From Bacteroidales bacterium (GTDB taxonomy: Bacteria; Bacteroidota; Bacteroidia; Bacteroidales; VadinHA17): a DNA stretch of 7,169 nt. A model generated the notes under the pieces. It was not told the DNA's origin, ran no database searches, and saw only the letters and a program-made list of their open reading frames with translations. A program made the translations under genes and the position numbers. Of the stretch, positions 1-5,646 are shown piece by piece. The stretch's first letter is position 1; each line of letters begins with the position of its first letter. The DNA lies in assembly GCA_029935275.1 (NCBI GenBank), contig JAOZKQ010000103.1, positions 1 to 7,169 on the forward strand, written 5' to 3'.

Positions 1-44
1 TGGCAGGAATAAAAGTATTAGAAATATTTCCTTTTGAATATTAA
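1..44 (+). CDS. Possible C-terminal tail of an upstream gene (partial)
   Basis: Reading from base 3, the frame is open from the window edge and gives AGIKVLEIFPFEY before a TAA at 42-44. The other two forward frames close at 10-12 and 35-37. The peptide has the mixed hydrophobic and charged look of a real protein end, but 13 residues are too few to assign a family, and an open frame this short can occur by chance. If real, its stop lies inside the candidate promoter at 27-56, so the next transcript would start almost immediately after it. No hairpin terminator follows. Confidence 0.28.
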   Translation, partial: AGIKVLEIFPFEY

Positions 45-56
45 GTACTATTTTTG
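27..56 (+). promoter_or_regulatory. Candidate Bacteroidetes-type promoter upstream of mqnC
   Basis: TATTTTTG at 49-56 matches the Bacteroidetes -7 box TAnnTTTG. TTTC at 27-30 is a one-mismatch -33 box (consensus TTTG) 18 bases upstream. Transcription would start near 63 and give mqnC a leader of roughly 270 bases. It is the best forward-strand match I found before mqnC, but such boxes arise often by chance in AT-rich DNA. Confidence 0.3.
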
Positions 57-330
57 GCCTGATTAATTCATAAAAAATAATAAAAATTCAGTATCTATGT
101 ATATTTCAGCTAATTGTTACGATTCACATAAAAATTAAACTTTTTTCATTTTCCTCTAATGTGCATTTATTTTAATGCATCTGTTTCGTTGCTATCCCGA
201 TAGCTATCGGGATGAAACAGGAAACTATGTCAGCAGGTTCAGGCGCCTCACATCTGCATCAAACTAAACGCATGAACCACGAAGTACTCGACACAGTCAA
301 TTATTCAGGTTCGACCCATATTTTTAAAAA
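57..330 (+). other. Long non-coding leader of mqnC, AT-rich then GC-richer
   Basis: No recognisable gene lies here. Bases 57-180 are very AT-rich, with one short inverted repeat, TGCATT at 162-167 against AATGCA at 174-179. From about 194 to 320 the composition changes: I count about 46% G+C over 214-320. This part holds several possible pairings: GCAG 233-236 with CTGC 254-257, the palindrome AGGCGCCT at 241-248, and GGTTCA 236-241 with TGAACC 273-278. A 40-codon open frame (212-334) crosses it. Just before the mqnC start the sequence is an A-run with no Shine-Dalgarno, as is usual in this phylum. The stretch could be a structured 5' leader, the remnant of a repeat, or neutral spacer. Confidence 0.4.
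181..220. repeat. Perfect 20-bp palindrome within a longer bulged hairpin
   Basis: Bases 194-213 read ATCCCGATAGCTATCGGGAT, which equals its own reverse complement. The outer arms CTGTTTC (181-187) and GAAACAG (214-220) are also exact reverse complements, so the whole element can fold into one hairpin with a 6-base bulge (188-193) on the 5' side. No T-run follows on either strand, so it is not a standard intrinsic terminator. It occurs once in this window. My recollection, not checked, is that CCCGATAGCTATCGGG-type palindromes are dispersed intergenic repeats in some Bacteroidetes. A dimeric repressor site is the alternative. Confidence 0.8.
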
Positions 331-1449
331 ATGAATTTTACGCAACTTTATAAAAAAGCACTTAATAAGGAATTTCTTTCAGAAGACGAAGGCCTTTTCT
401 TATATGAAGAAGCTCCAACACAGGAACTTATTGCGCTGGGATCCGGTCTCCGGAAGAAAATTGTTCCTGGCAAAGAAGTTACCTGGCTAATCGACAGGAA
501 TGTTAATATTACAAACATATGTTACTCCCAATGCAAATTCTGTAATTTTTATAGAAAGCCCAATTCTGAAGATGCCTATATTACATCACTGGCAGAATAC
601 AAGAAAAAGATTGATGAGTTATTTAGCTTTGGAGGAGATCAGATTTTACTACAAGGTGGTTTGCATCCTAAACTGGGACTGAAATTTTACACTCAGCTTT
701 TTGCAGATCTGAAAAATATGTTTCCTAAACTAAAACTCCATGCTTTAGGTCCACCTGAGATTGTACATATTGCACGACTGGAACAAATGAATTACCATGA
801 AGTACTTCTGGAACTCATTAATGCAGGTTTAGACAGCCTTCCGGGTGCAGGAGCTGAAATTTTATGTGACAGGGTACGGAAAATTGTATCACCGGTTAAG
901 GCCAGCACTGATGAATGGCTTAATGTAATGCGTGAGGCCCATAAATTAAATCTGCCCACTTCTGCAACCATGATGTTTGGACATGTAGAAACAAAGCGGG
1001 AACGTATTAGTCATCTAATCAAAATCAGAGAAGTACAGTCTGAAAAACCTTCAGGTTCATATGGGTTTATTGCATTTATTCCATGGCCTTTCCAGGACAT
1101 GGGGACTAAACTAAAAAGCCAGATGGGAATTCATAATAATATTTCACCGGAGGAATATATACGCATGATTGCAATTAGCCGGATATTACTCCCAAATATT
1201 AATAACATTCAGGCCTCATGGTTAACCGTGGGAAAAGATACTGCACAAATTTGCTTACATTCCGGAGCCAATGATTTTGGATCTATTATGATTGAAGAGA
1301 ATGTGGTTTCTTCTGCTGGTGCAGAATATAAATTTGATGCAGATGGCATTAAAAAAGCCATATTGGAAGCTGGATTTATTCCACAGCTCAGAAATCAGAA
1401 ATATGAGTTTGTTAAGCTCCCTCAATTCACTAAAAATGACCGAAACTAA
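331..1449 (+). CDS. mqnC: Cyclic dehypoxanthinyl futalosine synthase (MqnC), radical SAM
   Basis: MqnC catalyses the radical-SAM cyclisation of dehypoxanthinyl futalosine to its cyclic form, a step of the futalosine route to menaquinone in the cytoplasm. The 372 residues match the family's usual length. The radical-SAM cluster motif CxxxCxxC is at Cys64, Cys68 and Cys71, in the context NICYSQCKFCNFYR. Other family landmarks are LLQGGLHP (106-113), LPGAGAEIL (170-178), SATMMFGHVET (211-221), IPWPFQ (250-255) and the C-terminal GSIMIEENVVSSAGA (317-331). The CNFYR, LLQGGLHP and IPWPFQ blocks fit MqnC better than the related MqnE. The start is preceded by an A-run and no Shine-Dalgarno. Its stop overlaps the convergent DUF4837 gene by 4 bases, and no terminator separates them. 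No other mqn gene is in the window, which is common because these genes are often scattered. Confidence 0.95.
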   Translation: MNFTQLYKKALNKEFLSEDEGLFLYEEAPTQELIALGSGLRKKIVPGKEVTWLIDRNVNITNICYSQCKFCNFYRKPNSEDAYITSLAEYKKKIDELFSFGGDQILLQGGLHPKLGLKFYTQLFADLKNMFPKLKLHALGPPEIVHIARLEQMNYHEVLLELINAGLDSLPGAGAEILCDRVRKIVSPVKASTDEWLNVMREAHKLNLPTSATMMFGHVETKRERISHLIKIREVQSEKPSGSYGFIAFIPWPFQDMGTKLKSQMGIHNNISPEEYIRMIAISRILLPNINNIQASWLTVGKDTAQICLHSGANDFGSIMIEENVVSSAGAEYKFDADGIKKAILEAGFIPQLRNQKYEFVKLPQFTKNDRN

Positions 1450-2435
1450 TCCAGAATTTCTATCGAATATAAAATACTTTCCACCTGTCTCAGGAATTCT
1501 CGTTTATCATCATTAGGGGCATAAACAAAACCCTCGAGGGTCACTACTCTATTTCTTTCCTCATCAACCGTGGATATGCTAACAAAGGGCCCTCCCATGA
1601 AACCATTCTGAAGCTTCCACAAACCTAGCAGCTTCGCAAAATAAAGGCTGTCTTTTTCAAATTCAGTATAGACAGGTGTTAAGAGATCCTCTGTAGTCAT
1701 CCAGGTATTTTCAACCGGCCCATTTACATATTTTTTCAGAACTTCATTTCGTTTCCTGATAAGATTCTCAGGAAGGAAGACATTCCTGTTGTTATATGGA
1801 TAAAAATAAATAAATATACCCTGACTGCAAAGCGGGGTTTCATTTGAAATCCAGACAAAATCTGAAGAATCAACATCCAGGTTATAACCTTTTGGAATAT
1901 ACAATCTAAGGTGATATTTCTTTTTTAATTTCCTGCTTATATCTGTTTCCTGGTATTTCTTATAACCAAAGAGCACCCGTTGCCTTTCTGCATCATTAAT
2001 TTTATCAATGATCAAATCTGAATTTTCAACAAGCAGGTCTATACATGAAGAATCATTTGGGGCTGTAACATTAATTACCAGTTGGGGAACAGCCCATTGA
2101 TCATTTATCATAGATATTCCTGCCTTAGTATATTTTGAGTCAATTTTTATATTTACAATATTCCTATGTGTTGTAAAGATTTTTGAAAACTGATTTGGTG
2201 AAATATGTATAATATCAAAAACAGGTTCTGGTTGTGGCAAAGCCGGCTGATCATAAGAAAAGAACTTTCGTAAGGTATCTCCCAAAGCAGACTCCCATTT
2301 ATATTGTGGGACCACCAATATAATTTCGCCAGAAAGACCTGAGATTCTGGGCTTTAAAGTATCCGCGTTATACTTACACGAATAAATCAGCAATATCATT
2401 GTTAAAAAACCGGATAAAAGCAGGATTCTTCTCAT
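1446..2435 (-). CDS. DUF4837 family lipoprotein, function unknown
   Basis: This 329-residue protein begins with a lipoprotein signal peptide: Arg2-Arg3, a hydrophobic core, then LIYSC with the lipidated cysteine at position 20. It is therefore exported and anchored to a membrane. The mature part resembles the DUF4837 family as I remember it: an early GEIILVV strand (36-42), a middle SRKLKKKYHLRLYIPKGY block (167-184), FVWISNE (193-199), and the conserved C-terminal GGPFVSISTVDEERNRVV (281-298) and LEGFVYAP (300-307), followed by KREFLRQVESIL. I see no catalytic motif and do not assign a function. Residues after Cys20 (KYNAD) do not form a clear surface-export signal, so I cannot say which membrane it sits in. 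The gene has its own candidate promoter at 2568-2599 and lies downstream of the tatA terminator, so it is probably a separate transcript. Confidence 0.88.
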   Translation of the reverse strand: MRRILLLSGFLTMILLIYSCKYNADTLKPRISGLSGEIILVVPQYKWESALGDTLRKFFSYDQPALPQPEPVFDIIHISPNQFSKIFTTHRNIVNIKIDSKYTKAGISMINDQWAVPQLVINVTAPNDSSCIDLLVENSDLIIDKINDAERQRVLFGYKKYQETDISRKLKKKYHLRLYIPKGYNLDVDSSDFVWISNETPLCSQGIFIYFYPYNNRNVFLPENLIRKRNEVLKKYVNGPVENTWMTTEDLLTPVYTEFEKDSLYFAKLLGLWKLQNGFMGGPFVSISTVDEERNRVVTLEGFVYAPNDDKREFLRQVESILYSIEILD

Positions 2436-2469
2436 AGTGCGAAGTTCAAATTATATGAATATAAATGTT

Positions 2470-2528
2470 ATACAAATGAAAGTCATTTTAAAATGTAACA
2501 AAAACTATACCATTAAATACAAATGAAA
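2470..2528. repeat. 12-base direct repeat in the DUF4837 leader
   Basis: ATACAAATGAAA occurs exactly at 2470-2481 and 2517-2528. A second near-repeat, CCATTAAATAC (2510-2520) and CCATTAAAAAC (2540-2550), overlaps the same area. The first copy overlaps the inverted repeat AAATGA/TCATTT (2474-2488) and adjoins the palindrome CATTTTAAAATG (2484-2495). Both copies lie in the predicted untranslated leader of DUF4837. They could be sites for a regulator, but low-complexity AT-rich DNA makes such repeats easy to obtain by chance. Confidence 0.45.
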
Positions 2529-2567
2529 ATAATCATAGTCCATTAAAAACGTATAATCAACTAAAAA

Positions 2568-2599
2568 CAAAAATATTATGCAAAGTATATCAATTCAAA
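2568..2599 (-). promoter_or_regulatory. Candidate promoter for DUF4837
   Basis: On the minus strand, TTTG (2599-2596) is followed after 20 bases by TATTTTTG (2575-2568). Both elements match the Bacteroidetes primary sigma consensus, with spacing in the expected range. Transcription would start near 2562 and leave a leader of about 125 bases before the ATG at 2435. This is the best two-box match in the window. Confidence 0.55.
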
Positions 2600-2736
2600 G
2601 TACCAGCTTTTATTTTAGAAAAGCAAAAAGCTTTATATTTTTTATTAGTCTGTGTCGTATAATCTACTTTGTTGACTCCGGAATAGCATTGCTTTGCTAC
2701 CTCAGATATAATATGCCAAAAGCTTCAGTAAAGCTT

Positions 2737-2780
2737 AAAATAAAAAACCTGTCGAAAAAAATAGCTTTTCTTCGACAGGT
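2737..2780 (-). terminator. Intrinsic terminator after tatA
   Basis: ACCTGTCGAA (2747-2756) and TTCGACAGGT (2771-2780) form a perfect 10-bp stem. AAAA 2757-2760 can pair further with TTTT 2766-2769 across a one-base bulge. On the minus strand the stem is followed by a T-rich tract (TTTTTTATTTT), the classic form of a factor-independent terminator, 27 bases past the tatA stop. The forward-strand side is followed by an AT-rich tract with no long T-run, so it would work less well in that direction. A second weak hairpin (2720-2736) lies just beyond and could act as a backup. Confidence 0.88.
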
Positions 2781-2807
2781 AATTATTTATTAATAATTTA
2801 CAAGAGA

Positions 2808-3011
2808 TCAGGAGTCAATTTTATCCTGATCTTCCTTTTTATCTTTTTTTTCATCTTCTTTTGTTGCCTTCTTAAATTCTTTCATGCCCTGTCCAAGGCC
2901 TTTCATTAATTCTGGTATCTTTCTTCCTCCAAATAAAAGGACAACTACCAAAAGTAACAGCATTATTTCCATTGGACCCGGAGAAAACATCAGGGGAATA
3001 AATAAATTCAT
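2808..3011 (-). CDS. tatA: Sec-independent protein translocase subunit TatA
   Basis: TatA oligomerises in the inner membrane to form the passage through which the Tat system exports folded proteins bearing twin-arginine signals. The 67 residues show the full architecture: a short periplasmic N-terminus, one membrane helix (about 15-27), the FGG hinge (27-29), an amphipathic helix beginning RKIPELMKGLGQGMKEFKKA (30-49), and a highly charged Lys/Asp/Glu tail. Internal Met8 and Met14 could be starts, but the promoter box at 3040-3047 lies sensibly ahead of Met1. No tatC or tatB is nearby, so the partner is encoded elsewhere. TatE is not distinguishable from TatA by sequence here. The gene is last in the minus-strand block and is followed by a strong terminator. 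Confidence 0.95.
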   Translation of the reverse strand: MNLFIPLMFSPGPMEIMLLLLVVVLLFGGRKIPELMKGLGQGMKEFKKATKEDEKKDKKEDQDKIDS

Positions 3012-3039
3012 TTTCTTAATTTTTTAATTTATAACCAAA

Positions 3040-3072
3040 CAAAAGTAACAATAATTTGAGAAAAATACACAG
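3040..3072 (-). promoter_or_regulatory. Candidate promoter for tatA
   Basis: On the minus strand TACTTTTG (3047-3040) matches TAnnTTTG. About 20 bases upstream, TGTG (3071-3068) is a one-mismatch -33 box. Transcription would start near 3034, about 23 bases before the tatA ATG. The rseP-tatA gap of 78 bp is the largest within the block, which fits a separate promoter here in addition to read-through. Confidence 0.45.
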
Positions 3073-3089
3073 TATATAAAACTATTCAC

Positions 3090-4421
3090 CTATTTTCTGA
3101 ATAATCTTACAACATCATTGCCATTAGCAAATAGCAATAAAGCTATTAAAAGCACCATCCCGGTAATTTGTGCATATTCCATGAATTTATCACCCGGCTT
3201 TCTTCCGCTTACCACCTCATATAATAAAAACATTACATGCCCTCCATCCAGGGCAGGGATGGGAAGAATATTCATAAATGCAAGGATAATGGAAAGAAAT
3301 GCGGTCAGGCTCCAGAATGAATGCCAGTCCCAAACACCGGGAAAGATATTCCCAATAGTAATAAAACCTCCCAGTGATTCATATGCTTTAGTTCCAGGAG
3401 AAAATATCAACTTAAACTGTTTAATATACTTATTAAGGGTCACCACACCCTTATTTATTCCAGCTGGAATAGATTCAAAGAAACTATACTTGATTTGCCG
3501 AAATTCGAAAAATCCACTTATATCCCGGCTGATACCTATCATATTATTTTCTGTAAGATAGACAGTAATATCCAGTATTTCCCCATCACGGTTCAGCTTC
3601 AAAGTTACTTCGTCCAATTGGTCATTCTGTTTCAAATAATTTTGAAACTCATCATAATAGTCAAAGTTCTTACCGTTAACCTCTAAAAGTTCATCATTCA
3701 CTTTTACTCCTGCTTGTTTTGCCGGAGAATCTTTGCCAGCATATCCATTAATGATATATGGAGAAAATGGAATCCTTGGATCCAATTGAGCTTTCCCTTT
3801 AATTAAAGCAGGAATAACGCTTTCTGGAATATTTAAATTTACCAGTTCTCCATCTCTTCTTACCTGAATCGTTTTTACACCGTTCAATAAAATATCAGGA
3901 ATGATATGGTAAAAATTTTCAACATACTCATTGTCCAGAGACAAAATATGATCTCCATTTTGCAAACCCATCTGCATGCCAAGGGAATCTACTGCCACCC
4001 CATACTTTACATTTTCAGCAGGCAGGTATTCCTCACCCCAGGTATAAAGAACAGCTACATAAATTAAAATAGCCAAAACAAAATTAACCATCACCCCGCC
4101 CAACATAATAAGAAGCCGTTGCCATGCAGGTTTAGCCCTGAATTCATAGGGTTTTGGCGGCAGTTTCATCTGTTCCTTATCCATAGATTCATCAATCATT
4201 CCGGATATTTTAACATAACCTCCCAATGGTAACCAACCTACACCATATTCTGTATCTCCCTTTTTAAATTTAAATAAAGAAAACCATGGATTAAAAAACA
4301 GATAAAACTTTTCAACCCTCACGTTGAATAATTTTGCAAAAGTAAAGTGTCCCAGCTCATGTAATATTACCAGTATAGATAAACTCAGAAGAAACTGGGA
4401 AATTTTTATAAATATTTCCAT
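3090..4421 (-). CDS. rseP: RseP-type site-2 intramembrane metalloprotease (M50)
   Basis: RseP-family proteases cut membrane proteins within their transmembrane segments, classically anti-sigma factors after a first periplasmic cut, and also clear signal-peptide remnants. The zinc motif HELGH (21-25) lies in the first membrane segment, and the third ligand is in NILPIPALDGGH (384-395, Asp392). Other landmarks are GWLPLGGYVKISG (62-74), FRAKPAWQRLLIMLGGVMVNFVLA (94-117), and two PDZ-like regions at about 130-205 and 212-290, the second with a GYAGKDSPAKQAGVKVNDELLEVNG block. Further membrane helices lie at about 107-126, 372-390 and 421-432. The length of 443 is normal. The gene starts 36 bp after dxr, an arrangement common across bacteria. 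No anti-sigma substrate is encoded here. A weak -7 box match overlaps the dxr stop at 4453-4460. Confidence 0.97.
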   Translation of the reverse strand: MEIFIKISQFLLSLSILVILHELGHFTFAKLFNVRVEKFYLFFNPWFSLFKFKKGDTEYGVGWLPLGGYVKISGMIDESMDKEQMKLPPKPYEFRAKPAWQRLLIMLGGVMVNFVLAILIYVAVLYTWGEEYLPAENVKYGVAVDSLGMQMGLQNGDHILSLDNEYVENFYHIIPDILLNGVKTIQVRRDGELVNLNIPESVIPALIKGKAQLDPRIPFSPYIINGYAGKDSPAKQAGVKVNDELLEVNGKNFDYYDEFQNYLKQNDQLDEVTLKLNRDGEILDITVYLTENNMIGISRDISGFFEFRQIKYSFFESIPAGINKGVVTLNKYIKQFKLIFSPGTKAYESLGGFITIGNIFPGVWDWHSFWSLTAFLSIILAFMNILPIPALDGGHVMFLLYEVVSGRKPGDKFMEYAQITGMVLLIALLLFANGNDVVRLFRK

Positions 4422-4452
4422 TTATATAATTTAAGTACTAAAATTAAAGGCA

Positions 4453-4460
4453 CAAAATTA
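4453..4460 (-). promoter_or_regulatory. Weak candidate -7 box ahead of rseP
   Basis: Minus-strand TAATTTTG overlaps the dxr stop codon and matches TAnnTTTG. The ten bases TAATTTTGTG are identical to those at the candidate superoxide reductase promoter (7024-7015). No good -33 box sits at the expected distance (CAAA at 4484-4487 is 23 bases away). rseP is most likely transcribed mainly from upstream of dxr. Confidence 0.22.
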
Positions 4461-5615
4461 ATTATCTTTTATTAATGACAATGCAAACTGCCGTGATTCC
4501 TTATCGGTTTTTTCAAAATCGCTTAAATCCGGATGTTTTATATAGGTAATTTCTTCCATTGTTCTTTGAATTACTTCCGGCATTTTCATGAATGAAAGCT
4601 TTTTTCTAAGAAAGGCATTAACCACAATTTCATTTGCTGCATTAAGAACACAAGGCATATTTCCCTCTTTTTCCATAGCCTTATAGGCCAGCATTAAATT
4701 TGGGAACCTTTTTTCATCGGCCTTTTCAAAACTCAGTTCATGAAGATCTTCAAAACTCAATCTCGGAAAATCAGATCTAATTCTATCAGGAAAGCCAAAA
4801 GCATATAAAATAGGTAACTTCATATCCGGCAATCCCATCTGGGCTTTGATTGAACCATCTTCAAACTGGACCATTGAATGAATAATTGACTGAGGATGGA
4901 CCACTACTTCAATTTGATCCGGTTTAAGATTAAACAACCACTTTGCTTCAATCGCCTCAAAACCTTTATTCATAAGAGAAGCCGAATCAATGGTTATTTT
5001 GGCACCCATATCCCAGTTAGGATGTTTCAGTGCCTCCTCAGGGCTTACCCTGTGAAGATCATCCAGGCTCATTCTCCGGAAAGGCCCTCCGGAAGCTGTT
5101 AAAATTATTTTTTCAATCTTATTAAAACCCTCACCTACAAGGCACTGATATATTGCTGAATGTTCAGAGTCAACAGGAAGAATACTAACACCTTTCCGAC
5201 GGGCTGCGTCAATAATCAAATTCCCTGCCACCACCAGCGTTTCTTTATTTGCAAGGGCAATATCCTTTCCTGCCTCAATGGCAAACAGGGTAGGTTTTAG
5301 TCCGGCATAACCAACCATTGCAGTTAATACCAGATCAACACCCTCCATTTGAACAACATCAGAAATAGCTTCTTCTCCGGTATAAACTTTAACCGGAAGA
5401 TCAGCAAGTAGCCCCTGAAGCCTGCCATAATACTTTTCCTCCCCGATTACAACCACATTAGGAAGGAACCTTCTGGCCTGTGCAGCTAAGAGGTCAACAT
5501 TACTATTTGCTGTAAGCACTTCTACCTCAAATCTATCAGGATAATCAGCAATAACCTGCAATGCCTGAGTCCCAATGGATCCGGTAGAACCCAGTATAGC
5601 TATTCCTTTTTTCAT
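4458..5615 (-). CDS. dxr: 1-deoxy-D-xylulose 5-phosphate reductoisomerase
   Basis: Dxr (IspC) converts 1-deoxy-D-xylulose 5-phosphate to 2-C-methyl-D-erythritol 4-phosphate with NADPH and a divalent metal, the first committed step of the MEP isoprenoid route in the cytoplasm. The N-terminal NADPH fold has GSTGSIG (9-15). ALANKETLVVAG (120-131) is conserved. The metal-binding site is visible as Asp149 and Glu151 in PVDSEHSA and Glu220 in MNKGFEAIEA (215-224). The substrate loop is KHPNWDMG (197-204) with His198 and Trp201, and VVHPQS (238-243) carries the conserved His240. The length of 385 residues is typical and all key residues are present. The gene begins 31 bp after the M23 peptidase gene and leads into rseP, so the three are probably co-transcribed. 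Its product feeds undecaprenyl phosphate and the menaquinone side chain. Confidence 0.98.
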   Translation of the reverse strand: MKKGIAILGSTGSIGTQALQVIADYPDRFEVEVLTANSNVDLLAAQARRFLPNVVVIGEEKYYGRLQGLLADLPVKVYTGEEAISDVVQMEGVDLVLTAMVGYAGLKPTLFAIEAGKDIALANKETLVVAGNLIIDAARRKGVSILPVDSEHSAIYQCLVGEGFNKIEKIILTASGGPFRRMSLDDLHRVSPEEALKHPNWDMGAKITIDSASLMNKGFEAIEAKWLFNLKPDQIEVVVHPQSIIHSMVQFEDGSIKAQMGLPDMKLPILYAFGFPDRIRSDFPRLSFEDLHELSFEKADEKRFPNLMLAYKAMEKEGNMPCVLNAANEIVVNAFLRKKLSFMKMPEVIQRTMEEITYIKHPDLSDFEKTDKESRQFALSLIKDN

Positions 5616-5646
5616 TTATTCTAATGGAAGGGGAAATTAAATTAAA

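Larger units (their letters stand above)
2436..2807. other. Gene-free interval between DUF4837 and tatA
   Basis: No supported gene lies here. From left to right it holds the putative DUF4837 leader (2436-2562) with a 12-base direct repeat, the DUF4837 promoter (2568-2599), about 140 bases with small hairpins but no recognised RNA (TAGCA 2684-2688 with TGCTA 2695-2699; AAGCTT 2720-2725 with AAGCTT 2731-2736), and the tatA terminator (2737-2780). A forward ATG frame at 2578-2793 runs through the promoter and terminator and looks accidental. A small RNA on either strand is possible but nothing positively indicates one. Confidence 0.5.

Noticed and set aside
306..320. GGTTCGACCC resembling a tRNA T-arm, suggesting a tRNA or tmRNA remnant
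   Set aside because: With the TTCGA loop placed correctly, only two of the five stem pairs form, and no acceptor or anticodon arm is recognisable upstream.
500..682. Alternative-frame open frame of 60 codons within mqnC
   Set aside because: It overlaps the radical-SAM motif region of mqnC in another frame and has no independent support.
1530..1541. Perfect palindrome ACCCTCGAGGGT followed on the minus strand by TTTTGTTT, like a terminator
   Set aside because: It lies inside DUF4837 and encodes the conserved TLEGFVYA segment. The stem is only 4 bp around a TCGA loop, and terminating here would truncate the gene.
2578..2793. Forward-strand open frame of 71 codons between DUF4837 and tatA
   Set aside because: It starts inside the DUF4837 promoter, runs through the terminator stem, is composed of AT-driven Lys/Ile/Phe/Ser codons, and resembles no family I know.
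3118..3561. Forward-strand open frame of 147 codons
   Set aside because: It lies wholly antisense to rseP, in the region coding the conserved NILPIPALDGGH motif and the second PDZ domain; it is a shadow of that gene.
4896..5102. Forward-strand open frame of 68 codons
   Set aside because: It is antisense to the conserved metal-binding and substrate-loop region of dxr and has no family resemblance.
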